Below, in pieces: positions 16,570 to 25,037 of a DNA stretch of 64,000 nt. The position numbers and the translations under genes are program-made. The notes below the pieces were generated by a model. The model was not told the origin of the DNA, searched no databases, and worked only from the letters and a program-made list of their open reading frames with translations. Source of the stretch: Paractinoplanes abujensis (GTDB lineage Bacteria; Actinomycetota; Actinomycetes; Mycobacteriales; Micromonosporaceae); contig NZ_JACHMF010000001.1 in assembly GCF_014204895.1 (NCBI RefSeq), positions 1,488,001 to 1,552,000 on the forward strand. The letters run 5' to 3'. How positions within the stretch are numbered: the first letter of the stretch is position 1; each line of letters begins with the position of its first letter.

Positions 16570-17585
16570 CGGCTCTCCTCGTGCTCGTCGGCGATGGGCC
16601 GGCTGGGCGGGCGGCTAATGTCGGCGCCGGGGTGGGTGTTGCCGGCGGTCGGGTGTCCGGTCAGGCGTAGGAAGGCTTCGTCGAGCGTCGGGCGCCGGAG
16701 GCCCAGGTCGTCGACCACGATCCCGGCGTCGCGCAACGCCCGGGCCGACTCCACCAGCGCGTCCACCCGGTCGGTGACCGCCACCCGCAGCCGCCGCGTG
16801 TCCGGGTCGGCGTCGGCCTGCGCCCCCGCGACCCGGCTCAGCAGCGCGGCCGTGTCGGCCATCCGCCCCGGGTCGCGGATCACGACCTCCAGCCGGTCCG
16901 CGCCGATCTCGGCCTTGAGCTCGTCAGGCGTTCCCTCGGCCACGACCCGCCCGGTGTCGACCACCGAGATGCGGTCGGCCAGCCGGTCCGCCTCGTCCAG
17001 GTATTGCGTGGTCAGCAGCACGGTCGTGCCCTCCGCGACCAGCTTGCGAACGGTGTCCCAGACCTGGTTTCGGCTGCGCGGGTCGAGCCCGGTGGTCGGC
17101 TCGTCGAGGAACAGCACCTGCGGCGCCCGGATCAGGCTGGCCGCGAGGTCAAGCCGTCGCTGCATGCCGCCGGAGTATTCGGTCGCCGACCGGTTGGCCG
17201 CCCCGGTCAGGTCGAACTGCTCGAGCAACTCCTCGGCCCGCGCCTTCGCGGCCCGGCGGCCCAGGTGCTGCAGCCGGCCGAAGAGCACCAGGTTCTGCCG
17301 CCCGGTGAGCGACCCGTCCAGTGCCGAGTACTGTCCCGTCAGGGCGATCCGATCACGTACCAGTTCCGGTTGCCGGGCCACGTCGGCCCCGGCCACCATG
17401 ACCCTCCCCTCGTCGAAGCGCAGCAGCGTGGCCAGGATCCGCACAGCGGTGGTCTTGCCCGCGCCGTTGGGCCCGAGCAGCCCGCACACCGTCCCGGCCG
17501 GCACCTCCAGCCGGAACCCGTCGAGCGCGGCCACGCCCTTGTACGTCTTGCGCAGCCCCTCGGCCACGATGGCGGTGTCTGTCAT
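16566..17585 (-). CDS. ABC exporter ATPase, DrrA-like
   Basis: 339 residues. Walker A GPNGAGKTT, signature YSGGMQRRLDLA, Walker B VLFLDEPTTGLD, and a C-terminal DrrA-type extension after about residue 225. Drives the DrrB-like permease encoded directly downstream. ATG 17585 is chosen because the family begins within a few residues of TAIVAEGLRKTY; the longer frame to 17660 adds an unsupported leader. It lies in a one-strand run with a UvrA-like gene and a BTAD regulator. Confidence 0.92.
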   Translation of the reverse strand: MTDTAIVAEGLRKTYKGVAALDGFRLEVPAGTVCGLLGPNGAGKTTAVRILATLLRFDEGRVMVAGADVARQPELVRDRIALTGQYSALDGSLTGRQNLVLFGRLQHLGRRAAKARAEELLEQFDLTGAANRSATEYSGGMQRRLDLAASLIRAPQVLFLDEPTTGLDPRSRNQVWDTVRKLVAEGTTVLLTTQYLDEADRLADRISVVDTGRVVAEGTPDELKAEIGADRLEVVIRDPGRMADTAALLSRVAGAQADADPDTRRLRVAVTDRVDALVESARALRDAGIVVDDLGLRRPTLDEAFLRLTGHPTAGNTHPGADISRPPSRPIADEHEESR

Positions 17586-17690
17586 AGGGCCGAGCCTGCC
17601 GCCGCCCACTGACGACCTGCGCACGAGCCGCTGACCGCTGTGGTTAACCGCCGTCAGCACCCATCCGACCGCCGCGGTGCGTCGCTGCCG

Positions 17691-18167
17691 TCAGGGACCG
17701 GCCGCACCTGTCGGCTGGCCTTCGGCCCGCGGAGCTGCGTCGCCGGGCGGGTGCGGCCCGTTGCTCACCGCCACGAACAGCTCGAACGGCAGCTCCGGAT
17801 CCGCTTGCACGACCGCCAACCCCACCCACCGCCCGAACTCGGGACACGACCAGGCGAGCATCTCGCCCGTCCAGTTGCCGAAGAACTCGGTCACCGCGTC
17901 GTCATGGGCCGGCGGCAGCAGGGAAACAGACTCCGCCGGACCCCACCGCGCGCTCAGTGCCTGGGCGAGCAGGTCGTGTTCGCCTTCGATGGCCTCGCGG
18001 GCCGGCCCGACGACGTCTTCGCTGCGGTCCTCCCAGAACTCGGGGCTCGCCGACAATCGGACGACGTGGTGGTCGGCGCCTCCGAATGCGGCCCGCCGCC
18101 CGTACGCGGTCTCGGGGAAAGGCTTGCGCAGCAACGCATCCACCGCCGCCTCGTGCTCTGTGATCAC
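17691..18167 (-). CDS. Hypothetical protein
   Basis: About 158 residues, acidic and soluble, with several Trp and aromatic residues (EFFGNWTGEMLAWSCPEFG) and a Pro/Gly-rich C-terminal tail. No family recognised. I place the start at GTG 18167 because GAAGGAG lies 6 bp upstream; the longer ATG start at 18233 would run across a DnaA-box-like repeat. Sandwiched between the UvrA-like gene and the DrrAB-like exporter on the same strand, so it may belong to that module. Confidence 0.7.
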   Translation of the reverse strand: MITEHEAAVDALLRKPFPETAYGRRAAFGGADHHVVRLSASPEFWEDRSEDVVGPAREAIEGEHDLLAQALSARWGPAESVSLLPPAHDDAVTEFFGNWTGEMLAWSCPEFGRWVGLAVVQADPELPFELFVAVSNGPHPPGDAAPRAEGQPTGAAGP

Positions 18168-18225
18168 CGGTCGCTCCTTCCGCTGGATGGCCGCCACGGT
18201 ACCGAGTTTGCGGCGCCCCGAAGAG

Positions 18226-18251
18226 TTGTCCACAATTCCGGGTTGTCCACA
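18226..18251 (+). repeat. Two DnaA-box-like 9-mers
   Basis: TTGTCCACA occurs at 18226-18234 and again at 18243-18251, same orientation, 17 bp apart. This equals the Streptomyces-type DnaA box consensus as I remember it. No dnaA, dnaN or long box array is nearby, so this is not an origin. Beside it is an inverted repeat, GATCGC-TC-GCGATC (18266-18279). It lies upstream of the 158-residue protein gene. Confidence 0.5.
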
Positions 18252-18329
18252 GGGGGTCCCGTGAAGATCGCTCGCGATCGGTAGAATCGGCAGTGGCGGG
18301 GGACCCCCAAGGGAGGGTGGGCCGTGTAG

Positions 18330-20771
18330 TCAGGCTCGATCCACTGGGGGTAGGTGGGCAGCCAGATACGGGCCGGTGACGCTGTTCGGATCGGTGGCGA
18401 CGGCGGCCGGTCTCCCTTCGGCCACGATGCGTCCGCCTTCGGGCCCGCCCGTCGGGCCCATGTCGATGACGTGGTCTGATGCGGCCAGCACGTCCAGGTC
18501 GTGGTCGATCACCACGATGGTGGCGCCGTCGTCCAGCAAACGGTCGAAGACGCGCACCAGGGTGCCGATGTCGACCGGGTGCAACCCCGTCGACGGCTCG
18601 TCCAGCACGTAGAGCACGTCCCGCTGGCTGCTGCGCAACCGGGCCGCGATGCGTAGCCGCTGCGATTCGCCGCCGGACAGCGCGGGTGTGGGTTCGCCGA
18701 GGCGCAGGTAGTCGAGCCCGACGTCGACGATGGGGCGCAGCGGCCGGGCGATCGCGGGCACGGTGGCGTAGCGGTCGAGGGCCTCGCGGACGGTCAGGCC
18801 GAGCACGTCGGCGATGGTCAGGTCGTCGACCCGTACGGCCAGGGTCTGCTCGTTGTATCGCGCCCCGTGGCAGGTGGGGCATTCGACGTTGATGTCGGGC
18901 AGGTATTGCACGTCGAGGTCGATCGAGCCGAGCCCTGTGCAGGTGGGGCATTGCCCGTCTTTGGTGTTGAACGAGAAGTGGCCGGCGCCGAGGCGGGAGT
19001 GGGCGGCGAAGTGCGCACGGATGGCGTCGAAGGCGCCGGAGTACGTCGACGGTGTGGAGCGCGCGTTGAGGCCGATCGGGGTGGCGTCGATCTCCACCAC
19101 TTGACGCAGCGGGCCCAGGTCGAGCGACTGCACGTGGGCGGGCAGCACCGCGCCGGCCAGCCGGGCCCGGGCCGCGGGGACCAGGCTGTCGAGCACGAGC
19201 GCGGTCTTGCCCGCTCCGGACGGGCCGGCCACGCCGGTGAGCCGGCCGATCGGGAAGCGGGCGGTGACGTCGCGCAGGTTGTAGAGGTTCTTGACGGTGA
19301 GCGTGACGCGCGAGTCCGGCAGAGCGCGCAATTCGCGCCCGACCGACGCTCGTCCGGCCAGGTACGGCCCGATGATCGATGCCCGCGAGCTCATGATGGC
19401 GGCCGGTGTGCCGGTGGCGACGACCGTCCCGCCCAGCCGGCCCGCGCCGGGGCCCATCTCGATGATCCAGTCGGCGGTGCGGATCACGTCCAGGTCGTGT
19501 TCGACGATGACCACGGAGTTCCCGTTGGCGGCGAGCGCGCCGATCGTCTTGCGCAGTCCTTCGACGTTGCTCGGGTGCAGCCCGACGGAGGGCTCGTCGA
19601 GCACGTACAGCATGCCTGTGGTGTTGGAGCGTACGGTCGATGTCAGTTCGATCCGCTGCCGTTCGCCGGTCGACAGGGTGCCGCCCGCCCGGTCCAGCGC
19701 CAGGTAGCCGAGGCCGAGGTCGAGCAGCGGCTGGACGGCGCCGGTCAGTTCGCCGACCAGCCCGGCCGTGAGCCGGCTCAGGGATGACGGCATGAGCGCG
19801 GCCAGCCCGCCGGCGAAGTCCGCCAAGTCCGCCAAACCGAGGGAGCTGATCGACGCCAGATTCCGCCCGTCGAGCCGCGACGCCAATGCGGCGGCATTCA
19901 ACCGGGAGCCCTCACAGAGAGGGCACACTTGTGTGCTCAAGAACCGTGACTTATCGGATTTGAGGGCGGCGGTGACAGCATTGTCGTACGTGACGTTGAG
20001 CTGCACCGGCCGTCCGTTCTTGCCCGACACGACAACCAGCTGTTTCACCGGCTCGCCACTCATGACGAGTTCGCGTTCCCGCCGGGAGAGTTCCCCGTAC
20101 GGCACGTCGAGCCGCACCCCGAGCTCACCCGCCGCGTACATGCTCAGCCGCCGCCCACCCACGTTCCAGGGCAGCACCGCCCCCTCGGCGATCGTCTTGC
20201 CCGGGTCCGGTACGAGCGTCGCCTGATCGACTTCGTGCACCGTGCCGATGCCGTCGCAGCGCGGGCACGCCCCGTACGAGTTGAAGGCGAACGATTCGGC
20301 CCCCGGCGCCTCGAAGCGCACCCCGCACGTCGGGCACGAGATCTCCATCGCCTGCGTCTCGATCGACGGCGGCACGTCGTGGCCGTTGGGGCAGCGGTGC
20401 GTGCCCAGCCGCGACATGGTCAGCCGCAGCACGTTGAGCACCTCGCTCATCGTGCCCACGGTGCTGCGCGGCCCCGGCACGGGCGGACGCTGCCGCAGCG
20501 CGAGGGCCGGCGGGAGGTGGTCGATGCGGTCGGCGTCGGGCCGCTGGGCCTGGGTCAGCCGCCTTCTGCTGTACGTGCTCAGGCCCTCCAGGAACCGGTG
20601 CAGGCCCTCGGCGTACAGGGTGCCCATGGCCAGCGACGTCTTGCCCGAGCCGGACACGCCCGCGATCACCACCGTGTGCCACAGGGGAATGTCGACATCG
20701 AGGTCGCGCAGCGTGTTGTGCCGCACGCCGCGGGCCTCGATGAAGCGGGGCAGGGTGTCCGGCAGTTTCAT
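18330..20771 (-). CDS. UvrA-like ABC ATPase (UvrA2/DrrC-like)
   Basis: 813 residues, shorter than the roughly 950 of true UvrA. Two ABC halves: first Walker A GVSGSGKTSLAMGT near residue 38 and second GPSGAGKTALV, each with its signature (STGERQRIEL and SGGESQRLRIAARL) and Walker B (LDEPSVGLHP, LDEPSTGLHP). Both zinc-finger blocks remain (CPTCGVRF with CPRCDG; CPTCTG with CPTCHG). The missing length is mainly in the region that binds UvrB, as in class II UvrA and DrrC, which protect DNA from intercalating drugs. It follows the BTAD regulator by 9 bp, so they are probably co-transcribed. DNA repair proper is less likely. Confidence 0.88.
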   Translation of the reverse strand: MKLPDTLPRFIEARGVRHNTLRDLDVDIPLWHTVVIAGVSGSGKTSLAMGTLYAEGLHRFLEGLSTYSRRRLTQAQRPDADRIDHLPPALALRQRPPVPGPRSTVGTMSEVLNVLRLTMSRLGTHRCPNGHDVPPSIETQAMEISCPTCGVRFEAPGAESFAFNSYGACPRCDGIGTVHEVDQATLVPDPGKTIAEGAVLPWNVGGRRLSMYAAGELGVRLDVPYGELSRRERELVMSGEPVKQLVVVSGKNGRPVQLNVTYDNAVTAALKSDKSRFLSTQVCPLCEGSRLNAAALASRLDGRNLASISSLGLADLADFAGGLAALMPSSLSRLTAGLVGELTGAVQPLLDLGLGYLALDRAGGTLSTGERQRIELTSTVRSNTTGMLYVLDEPSVGLHPSNVEGLRKTIGALAANGNSVVIVEHDLDVIRTADWIIEMGPGAGRLGGTVVATGTPAAIMSSRASIIGPYLAGRASVGRELRALPDSRVTLTVKNLYNLRDVTARFPIGRLTGVAGPSGAGKTALVLDSLVPAARARLAGAVLPAHVQSLDLGPLRQVVEIDATPIGLNARSTPSTYSGAFDAIRAHFAAHSRLGAGHFSFNTKDGQCPTCTGLGSIDLDVQYLPDINVECPTCHGARYNEQTLAVRVDDLTIADVLGLTVREALDRYATVPAIARPLRPIVDVGLDYLRLGEPTPALSGGESQRLRIAARLRSSQRDVLYVLDEPSTGLHPVDIGTLVRVFDRLLDDGATIVVIDHDLDVLAASDHVIDMGPTGGPEGGRIVAEGRPAAVATDPNSVTGPYLAAHLPPVDRA

Positions 20772-20780
20772 GATTCAGTT

Positions 20781-23612
20781 CTAGCCCATGTCGAGCGCCG
20801 CCAGGGCTTTCGTGGCCTCGGCCACAGCGTTCGCCCCGTCGGGGCCGCCGGCGTCCGCGGCCACCTTGCGATACCAGCCGGCCGCCTCCGCGGGGTCGCC
20901 CAGCGCCTCGGCGGCACGGCCCAGCGCGAGCAAGATGGTCAAGCGGGTGCCGTCGGCCGAGTACCAGCCCGACGGGCATTCGGCCAGCGCGGTCAGGCAG
21001 AGGTCGCGGGCCCGGGACGCGTCGCCGCGGCGCAGGGCCAGCCGCCCCTCGGCCACCCGGGCCGCCGCCACCAGCTCGGTCGCGCCGCACTCGGCGGCCA
21101 GGCTCATCGCGCGGGCGAAGTCGGCCGCCGCGCCTTCGTCGTCGCCGGTCAGCATGCGCGCGTCGCCGCGGGAGCGCAGCAGGTCGGCCAGGTCGACCGA
21201 GGAGCGCAGCTCGGCCGCCAGGCGCAGCGCCTCGTCCATGGGCGCGCGGGCGGCGGCGTGGTCACCGCGGATCACGGCCATCTCGGCGATCCCGGACTGG
21301 GCGAGCATCATGCCCCACCGTTCGCCGAGCGCCCGGAAACCGGCCAGGGCCTTCTCGAACTCGGGCGTGGACCGTTCGGGGTGCCCGTCGAACAGGGCCA
21401 GCCAGCCGCCGCCGATCGCGGCCAGGGCCTCGCTCCACGGCGATCCGCGGAGCCGGGCCGTCAGCGCGTCCTGCACGTCGAGCAGGTTGCCCTGCAGGTT
21501 CGCGGGCGGGCCGGCGGCGACTGCCGACAGATAGAGCAGGAAAGGCTGGGCCGGCGGACGGTCCAGGCCCGAAAGGAACAGGGCGGGATGCAGGCCGGGG
21601 ACGGGCGGACCGGTCAGCCCCGCGTTGAGCGTGCACAGCACGTACTCCTCGGCCAGCCCGTCCGGCGCGACCGGCCCGACCCGGCCGAGCAGCTCGCGGG
21701 CCAGGACCGACGCCTCGCCGCGGGCGCCGCGCAGCCACCAGTAGAACGACAGCGCCGCCACCAGCCGCAGGCCGTCGCTTGCGGGCCCGTGGCGGACCGC
21801 GGCGTGCAGGTTGTCGCGGTCGGCGTCGAGCCGGTCGAGCCACGCCAACTGGTCGGGAGTGCGCAAACGGGCATCGGCTTGTTGCGCGAACGAACGGAAG
21901 TACGCGGCGTGGGTCTGCACGACGGTGCCGGGTTCGCGCAACTGTTCCGCACAGAACGCGCGGATGGTGGACAGCATGCGGTAGCGCGAACCGTCGCGTT
22001 CGATCAGCGACTTGCTGACCAGGCCGTCGAGCACGTCGAGGGTGCCGTCTGCCGGCCCGCACACCTGCTCGATCGCGTCGAGCCCGGCGCCGCCGCGGAA
22101 CACCGTGAACCGCGCGGCCAGTGTTCGTTCCTGCTCGGTCAGCAGGTCCCAGCTCCAGGCGACGACGGCGCGCAGTGTGCGATGCCGTTCCGCGGCCGTG
22201 CTGCTGCCCCGCGAGAGCACCCGGAAGCGGTCGCCGACCCGCCGGGCCAGCTCCTCGACGCCCAGGACGGGCAACCGGGCGGCGGCCAGCTCCACGGCCA
22301 GAGGCAAACCGTCCAACGTACGCACGATGTCGCGCACGGCCGGCTCGGTGCTCGCGTCCAGCGTGAACCCGGGCGTCACCTCGGCCGCACGGTCGGCGAA
22401 CAGCCGTACGGCGGAATCGGCCGGCAACCCCGGGACGAGCCGGCGCACCTCGCCGGTGACGCCGAGGGGCTCGCGGCTGGTGGCCAGAACACGCAGGTCC
22501 GGACACCCCACGAGCAACCGGCCGGCCAGGGCGGCCGCCGCCGCGACGACATGCTCGCAGTTGTCCAGCACGAGCAGCACGTCGCGGGTGGCCAGCGCGG
22601 CCAGCAGACGCTCGACGGCGTCGGGCCCGTCGCTGCGCCGGTCGAGCAGGGCGGTCTCGCGCAGGCCGAGCGCGTCGGCCACGGCCCGCGGCACGTCGGC
22701 CGGGCCGGTGCCCGCCAGCTCGACGAGAACGGCGCCGGTCCGCCGGGCGGCCACCTCGAGCGACAACCGGGTCTTGCCCGCGCCGCCGGGCCCGAGCAGC
22801 GTCACCAGACGGGCGGTGCGCAACAACTGCGCAACTTCGGACATGTCCTCGTCGCGGCCCACGAAGCTGGTCAGCGGGGCGGGCAGGCGATTGCCGGCCA
22901 GGGGAGCGCCGCGCAGCACCGCGGTGTGCACGGCGGCCAGCTCGGGCGACGGGTCGGCCCCGAGTTCGTCGGCCAGGGTGCGGCGCGCCTCCTCGAAGAC
23001 GGCGAGCGCCTCGGCCGGCCGTCCACCGGCGACCAGGGCGCGCATGAGCAACGCCCAGGCCCGTTCACGCAACGGCGCCGCGGCCAGCAAAGTGCGCAAC
23101 TCGTCGACGGCGTCGTCGGACGGTCGCAGGCCCAGGCCGGCGTCGGCCCTGTCCTCCACGGCCTGCCGCCGGCACTCCTCGAGCCGGTCGGCCGCCCCGG
23201 CCGCGAAGGGCGCCGAGCGTACGTCGGCCAGGGCCTCACCCCGCCACAACGCGAGCGCCTCGGTCAGCAGCGGGCTCGCCGCGGCGAAGTCGGAGCGGCG
23301 CAGCGCGTCGCGCCCCGCCGCGGCCAGCCGGGCGAAGCGGTGCACGTCGACCTCGTCCCGCTCGACGTCGAGCCGGTAACCCGAACCGTCGTACGAGATG
23401 GGAATGTCACGCCGGAGCCGGGAGACGCCCGACTGCACCGCGTTGACCGCGCCGGCCGGGGGTTCGTCGCCGTAGACGTCGTCGATGAGCCGGGGCAGCG
23501 GCACGGTCCGGCCGGCATCGAGCAGTAAACGCGCAAGAAGCGCACGCTGCCGCGCACCGCCGGTCGCCGCGGACCGGCCGGCCAGCGTCGGACCCAGGAC
23601 CCCGTACGGCAT
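20781..23612 (-). CDS. AfsR/SARP-like regulator with BTAD and NB-ARC domains
   Basis: 943 residues. A shortened winged-helix DNA-binding domain (about 1-75) is followed by the bacterial transcriptional activation domain (about 85-235), then an NB-ARC-type ATPase with Walker A LLGPGGAGKTRLS, a VLLVLDNCEH Walker B and an ATSREPLGV segment. The C-terminal third is helical and TPR-like (repeated Ala/Leu/Arg pairs). Such proteins activate secondary metabolism or stress genes. It is the first gene of a minus-strand run ending in a DrrAB-like exporter. ATG 23612 matches the family start. Confidence 0.92.
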   Translation of the reverse strand: MPYGVLGPTLAGRSAATGGARQRALLARLLLDAGRTVPLPRLIDDVYGDEPPAGAVNAVQSGVSRLRRDIPISYDGSGYRLDVERDEVDVHRFARLAAAGRDALRRSDFAAASPLLTEALALWRGEALADVRSAPFAAGAADRLEECRRQAVEDRADAGLGLRPSDDAVDELRTLLAAAPLRERAWALLMRALVAGGRPAEALAVFEEARRTLADELGADPSPELAAVHTAVLRGAPLAGNRLPAPLTSFVGRDEDMSEVAQLLRTARLVTLLGPGGAGKTRLSLEVAARRTGAVLVELAGTGPADVPRAVADALGLRETALLDRRSDGPDAVERLLAALATRDVLLVLDNCEHVVAAAAALAGRLLVGCPDLRVLATSREPLGVTGEVRRLVPGLPADSAVRLFADRAAEVTPGFTLDASTEPAVRDIVRTLDGLPLAVELAAARLPVLGVEELARRVGDRFRVLSRGSSTAAERHRTLRAVVAWSWDLLTEQERTLAARFTVFRGGAGLDAIEQVCGPADGTLDVLDGLVSKSLIERDGSRYRMLSTIRAFCAEQLREPGTVVQTHAAYFRSFAQQADARLRTPDQLAWLDRLDADRDNLHAAVRHGPASDGLRLVAALSFYWWLRGARGEASVLARELLGRVGPVAPDGLAEEYVLCTLNAGLTGPPVPGLHPALFLSGLDRPPAQPFLLYLSAVAAGPPANLQGNLLDVQDALTARLRGSPWSEALAAIGGGWLALFDGHPERSTPEFEKALAGFRALGERWGMMLAQSGIAEMAVIRGDHAAARAPMDEALRLAAELRSSVDLADLLRSRGDARMLTGDDEGAAADFARAMSLAAECGATELVAAARVAEGRLALRRGDASRARDLCLTALAECPSGWYSADGTRLTILLALGRAAEALGDPAEAAGWYRKVAADAGGPDGANAVAEATKALAALDMG

Positions 23613-23711
23613 GGACCTATTGTTCTCGGTGCTCGCCCGCGTGAGCTTCCCGGGCGTCGATGCGGGCGCGGCGTCAAGCGCGCCGGGGCTGTCCTCTCTA
23701 AGGTGATCGGC

Positions 23712-24857
23712 ATGCCTGCCTCTCTGAATGCGGACAAGACCAAGTCCGCGTTACGCACCACGGCCGTGTTGTCGGCGCAGACGTTGGTCGTGCTGCTCAT
23801 GGCGTACGTGCTGCTGTGGGTGATGGGCCGGGCCTGGTCGGTGATCTGGCCGCTGGTGATCGCGCTGCTGATCACCACGTTGACCTGGCCCATCGCTCGC
23901 TTCCTGCGCAACCGCTGGAACTGGAAGCCCGCCCTGGCCGCCGGCGTCGTCACCGTGCTGTTCCTGGTGATCATGGCGGGCGTGCTGGTCGTCATCATCG
24001 TGCCGGTGGCCAACCAGTCCGGCGAGCTCGCCGACGGCGTGGTCAACGGCATCCAGCAGGTGCGCGAATGGGCGTCCGGCCCGCCGCTCAACTTCGGCGA
24101 CGACGACATCAGCCAGACGTTCGACACGGTTGTGGCGGAGCTGCAGAGCCGCGCCAGCAGCATCGTCAACTACACCCTGACCGGGCTCAACACCGTGGTC
24201 AGCGGCGTGGTGACCACGGTCCTGGCGCTGTTCCTGATGTTCTTCTTCCTCAAGGACGGCCCGCGCTTCCTGCCGTGGCTGGGCCGCCAGCTCCCCGGCC
24301 GGCTCGCGACCGACGTCCCCACGGTGATGAGCCGCAGCTGGGACACGCTCGGCGCGTTCGTCCGCTCGCAGGCGTTCGTCGGCCTGCTCGACGCGGTCTT
24401 CATCGGCCTCGGCCTGTGGATCGTCGGCGTGCCGCTCGTGCTGCCGCTGGCCGTGCTGACCTTCATCACCGCGTTCATCCCGATCGTGGGCGCGCTCTTC
24501 GCGGGCTTCGTGGCCGTGCTGATCGCGCTGGTCACCCAGGGCTGGGTGGACGCGCTGATCGTGCTGGCCATCATCGTGGCCGTGCAGCAGCTGGAGGGCA
24601 ACGTCTTCCAGCCCATGGTGCAGAGCCGGGGCCTGGGCCTGCACGCCGCGGTGGTCCTGCTGGCCGTGACCCTGGGCGGCGGGCTGGCCGGCATCATCGG
24701 CAGCCTGCTGGCCGTGCCGGTGGCCGCCCTGATCTCGGTGGTCTACCGCTACATCCGCGAGCAACTCAGCGACGAGCCGCCGCCGCCCGAGCCGGAGCCC
24801 GGACCCGATCATCCTACGGACCCGGCCCCCGACGGTGAACAGCCTTCGATGGTCTGA
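23712..24857 (+). CDS. AI-2E-family (UPF0118) membrane permease
   Basis: About 381 residues with seven to eight predicted helices. The family pattern is two N-terminal helices with a TLTWPIARFL turn, a central amphipathic region (residues about 100-150), the FFLKDGPRFLPW motif, and a C-terminal EGNVFQPMVQSRGLGLH block. Members are proposed exporters of small molecules or Na+/H+ antiporters; the AI-2 name is historical. ATG 23712 has AAGGTG 7 bp upstream, better than GTG 23703. The Pro/Glu-rich tail is cytoplasmic. A hairpin terminator follows. Confidence 0.9.
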   Translation: MPASLNADKTKSALRTTAVLSAQTLVVLLMAYVLLWVMGRAWSVIWPLVIALLITTLTWPIARFLRNRWNWKPALAAGVVTVLFLVIMAGVLVVIIVPVANQSGELADGVVNGIQQVREWASGPPLNFGDDDISQTFDTVVAELQSRASSIVNYTLTGLNTVVSGVVTTVLALFLMFFFLKDGPRFLPWLGRQLPGRLATDVPTVMSRSWDTLGAFVRSQAFVGLLDAVFIGLGLWIVGVPLVLPLAVLTFITAFIPIVGALFAGFVAVLIALVTQGWVDALIVLAIIVAVQQLEGNVFQPMVQSRGLGLHAAVVLLAVTLGGGLAGIIGSLLAVPVAALISVVYRYIREQLSDEPPPPEPEPGPDHPTDPAPDGEQPSMV

Positions 24858-24871
24858 CCAGTCTTCTCCGC

Positions 24872-24905
24872 AAGGGGCACGTCGTCACGGCGTGCCCCTT
24901 TCTCG
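24872..24905 (+). terminator. Rho-independent terminator
   Basis: A perfect 10-bp stem (AAGGGGCACG and complement) with a 9-nt loop, ending in TTTCTCGT. It lies 14 bp after the AI-2E permease stop. Confidence 0.8.
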
Positions 24906-24912
24906 TCACGCC

Positions 24913-24942
24913 TTGACAGCTTGGCAACGTTAACGAAATCAT
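24913..24942 (+). promoter_or_regulatory. Predicted promoter of the GH43 pair
   Basis: A perfect -35 TTGACA (24913-24918) is followed after 18 bp by AATCAT (24937-24942). The spacer carries AACGTTAACG, which shares GTTAACGA with the palindrome at 25009 and may be a second operator. The leader to the first GH43 gene would be about 90 nt. Confidence 0.4.
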
Positions 24943-25008
24943 TCAGCAACTTCGCTGTCTTGCGAGATTTTCGGACCTAAATTGCAGGCAGTGATCTTCG
25001 GCTTGGTG

Positions 25009-25022
25009 TGTTAACGATAACA
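25009..25022. promoter_or_regulatory. LacI-type palindromic operator
   Basis: TGTTAACGATAACA is a near-perfect palindrome around a central CG (12 of 14 bases), in the leader 16 bp before the first GH43 start. Sites of this form are typical of LacI regulators of arabinose/xylose polysaccharide use. No lacI gene is adjacent. Confidence 0.5.
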
Positions 25023-25037
25023 AACGCGAGGAGAGCG

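Noticed and set aside
18226..18279. Chromosomal origin or plasmid origin
   Set aside because: Only two DnaA boxes, no dnaA/dnaN/parAB or AT-rich unwinding region nearby.
20235..23528. A 1097-codon + strand frame
   Set aside because: Antisense shadow of the UvrA-like and BTAD genes; no domain, no ribosome site.
15787..23612. Part of a secondary-metabolite gene cluster
   Set aside because: No polyketide synthase, NRPS, terpene or other biosynthetic gene is within the window; only regulator and resistance types are seen.
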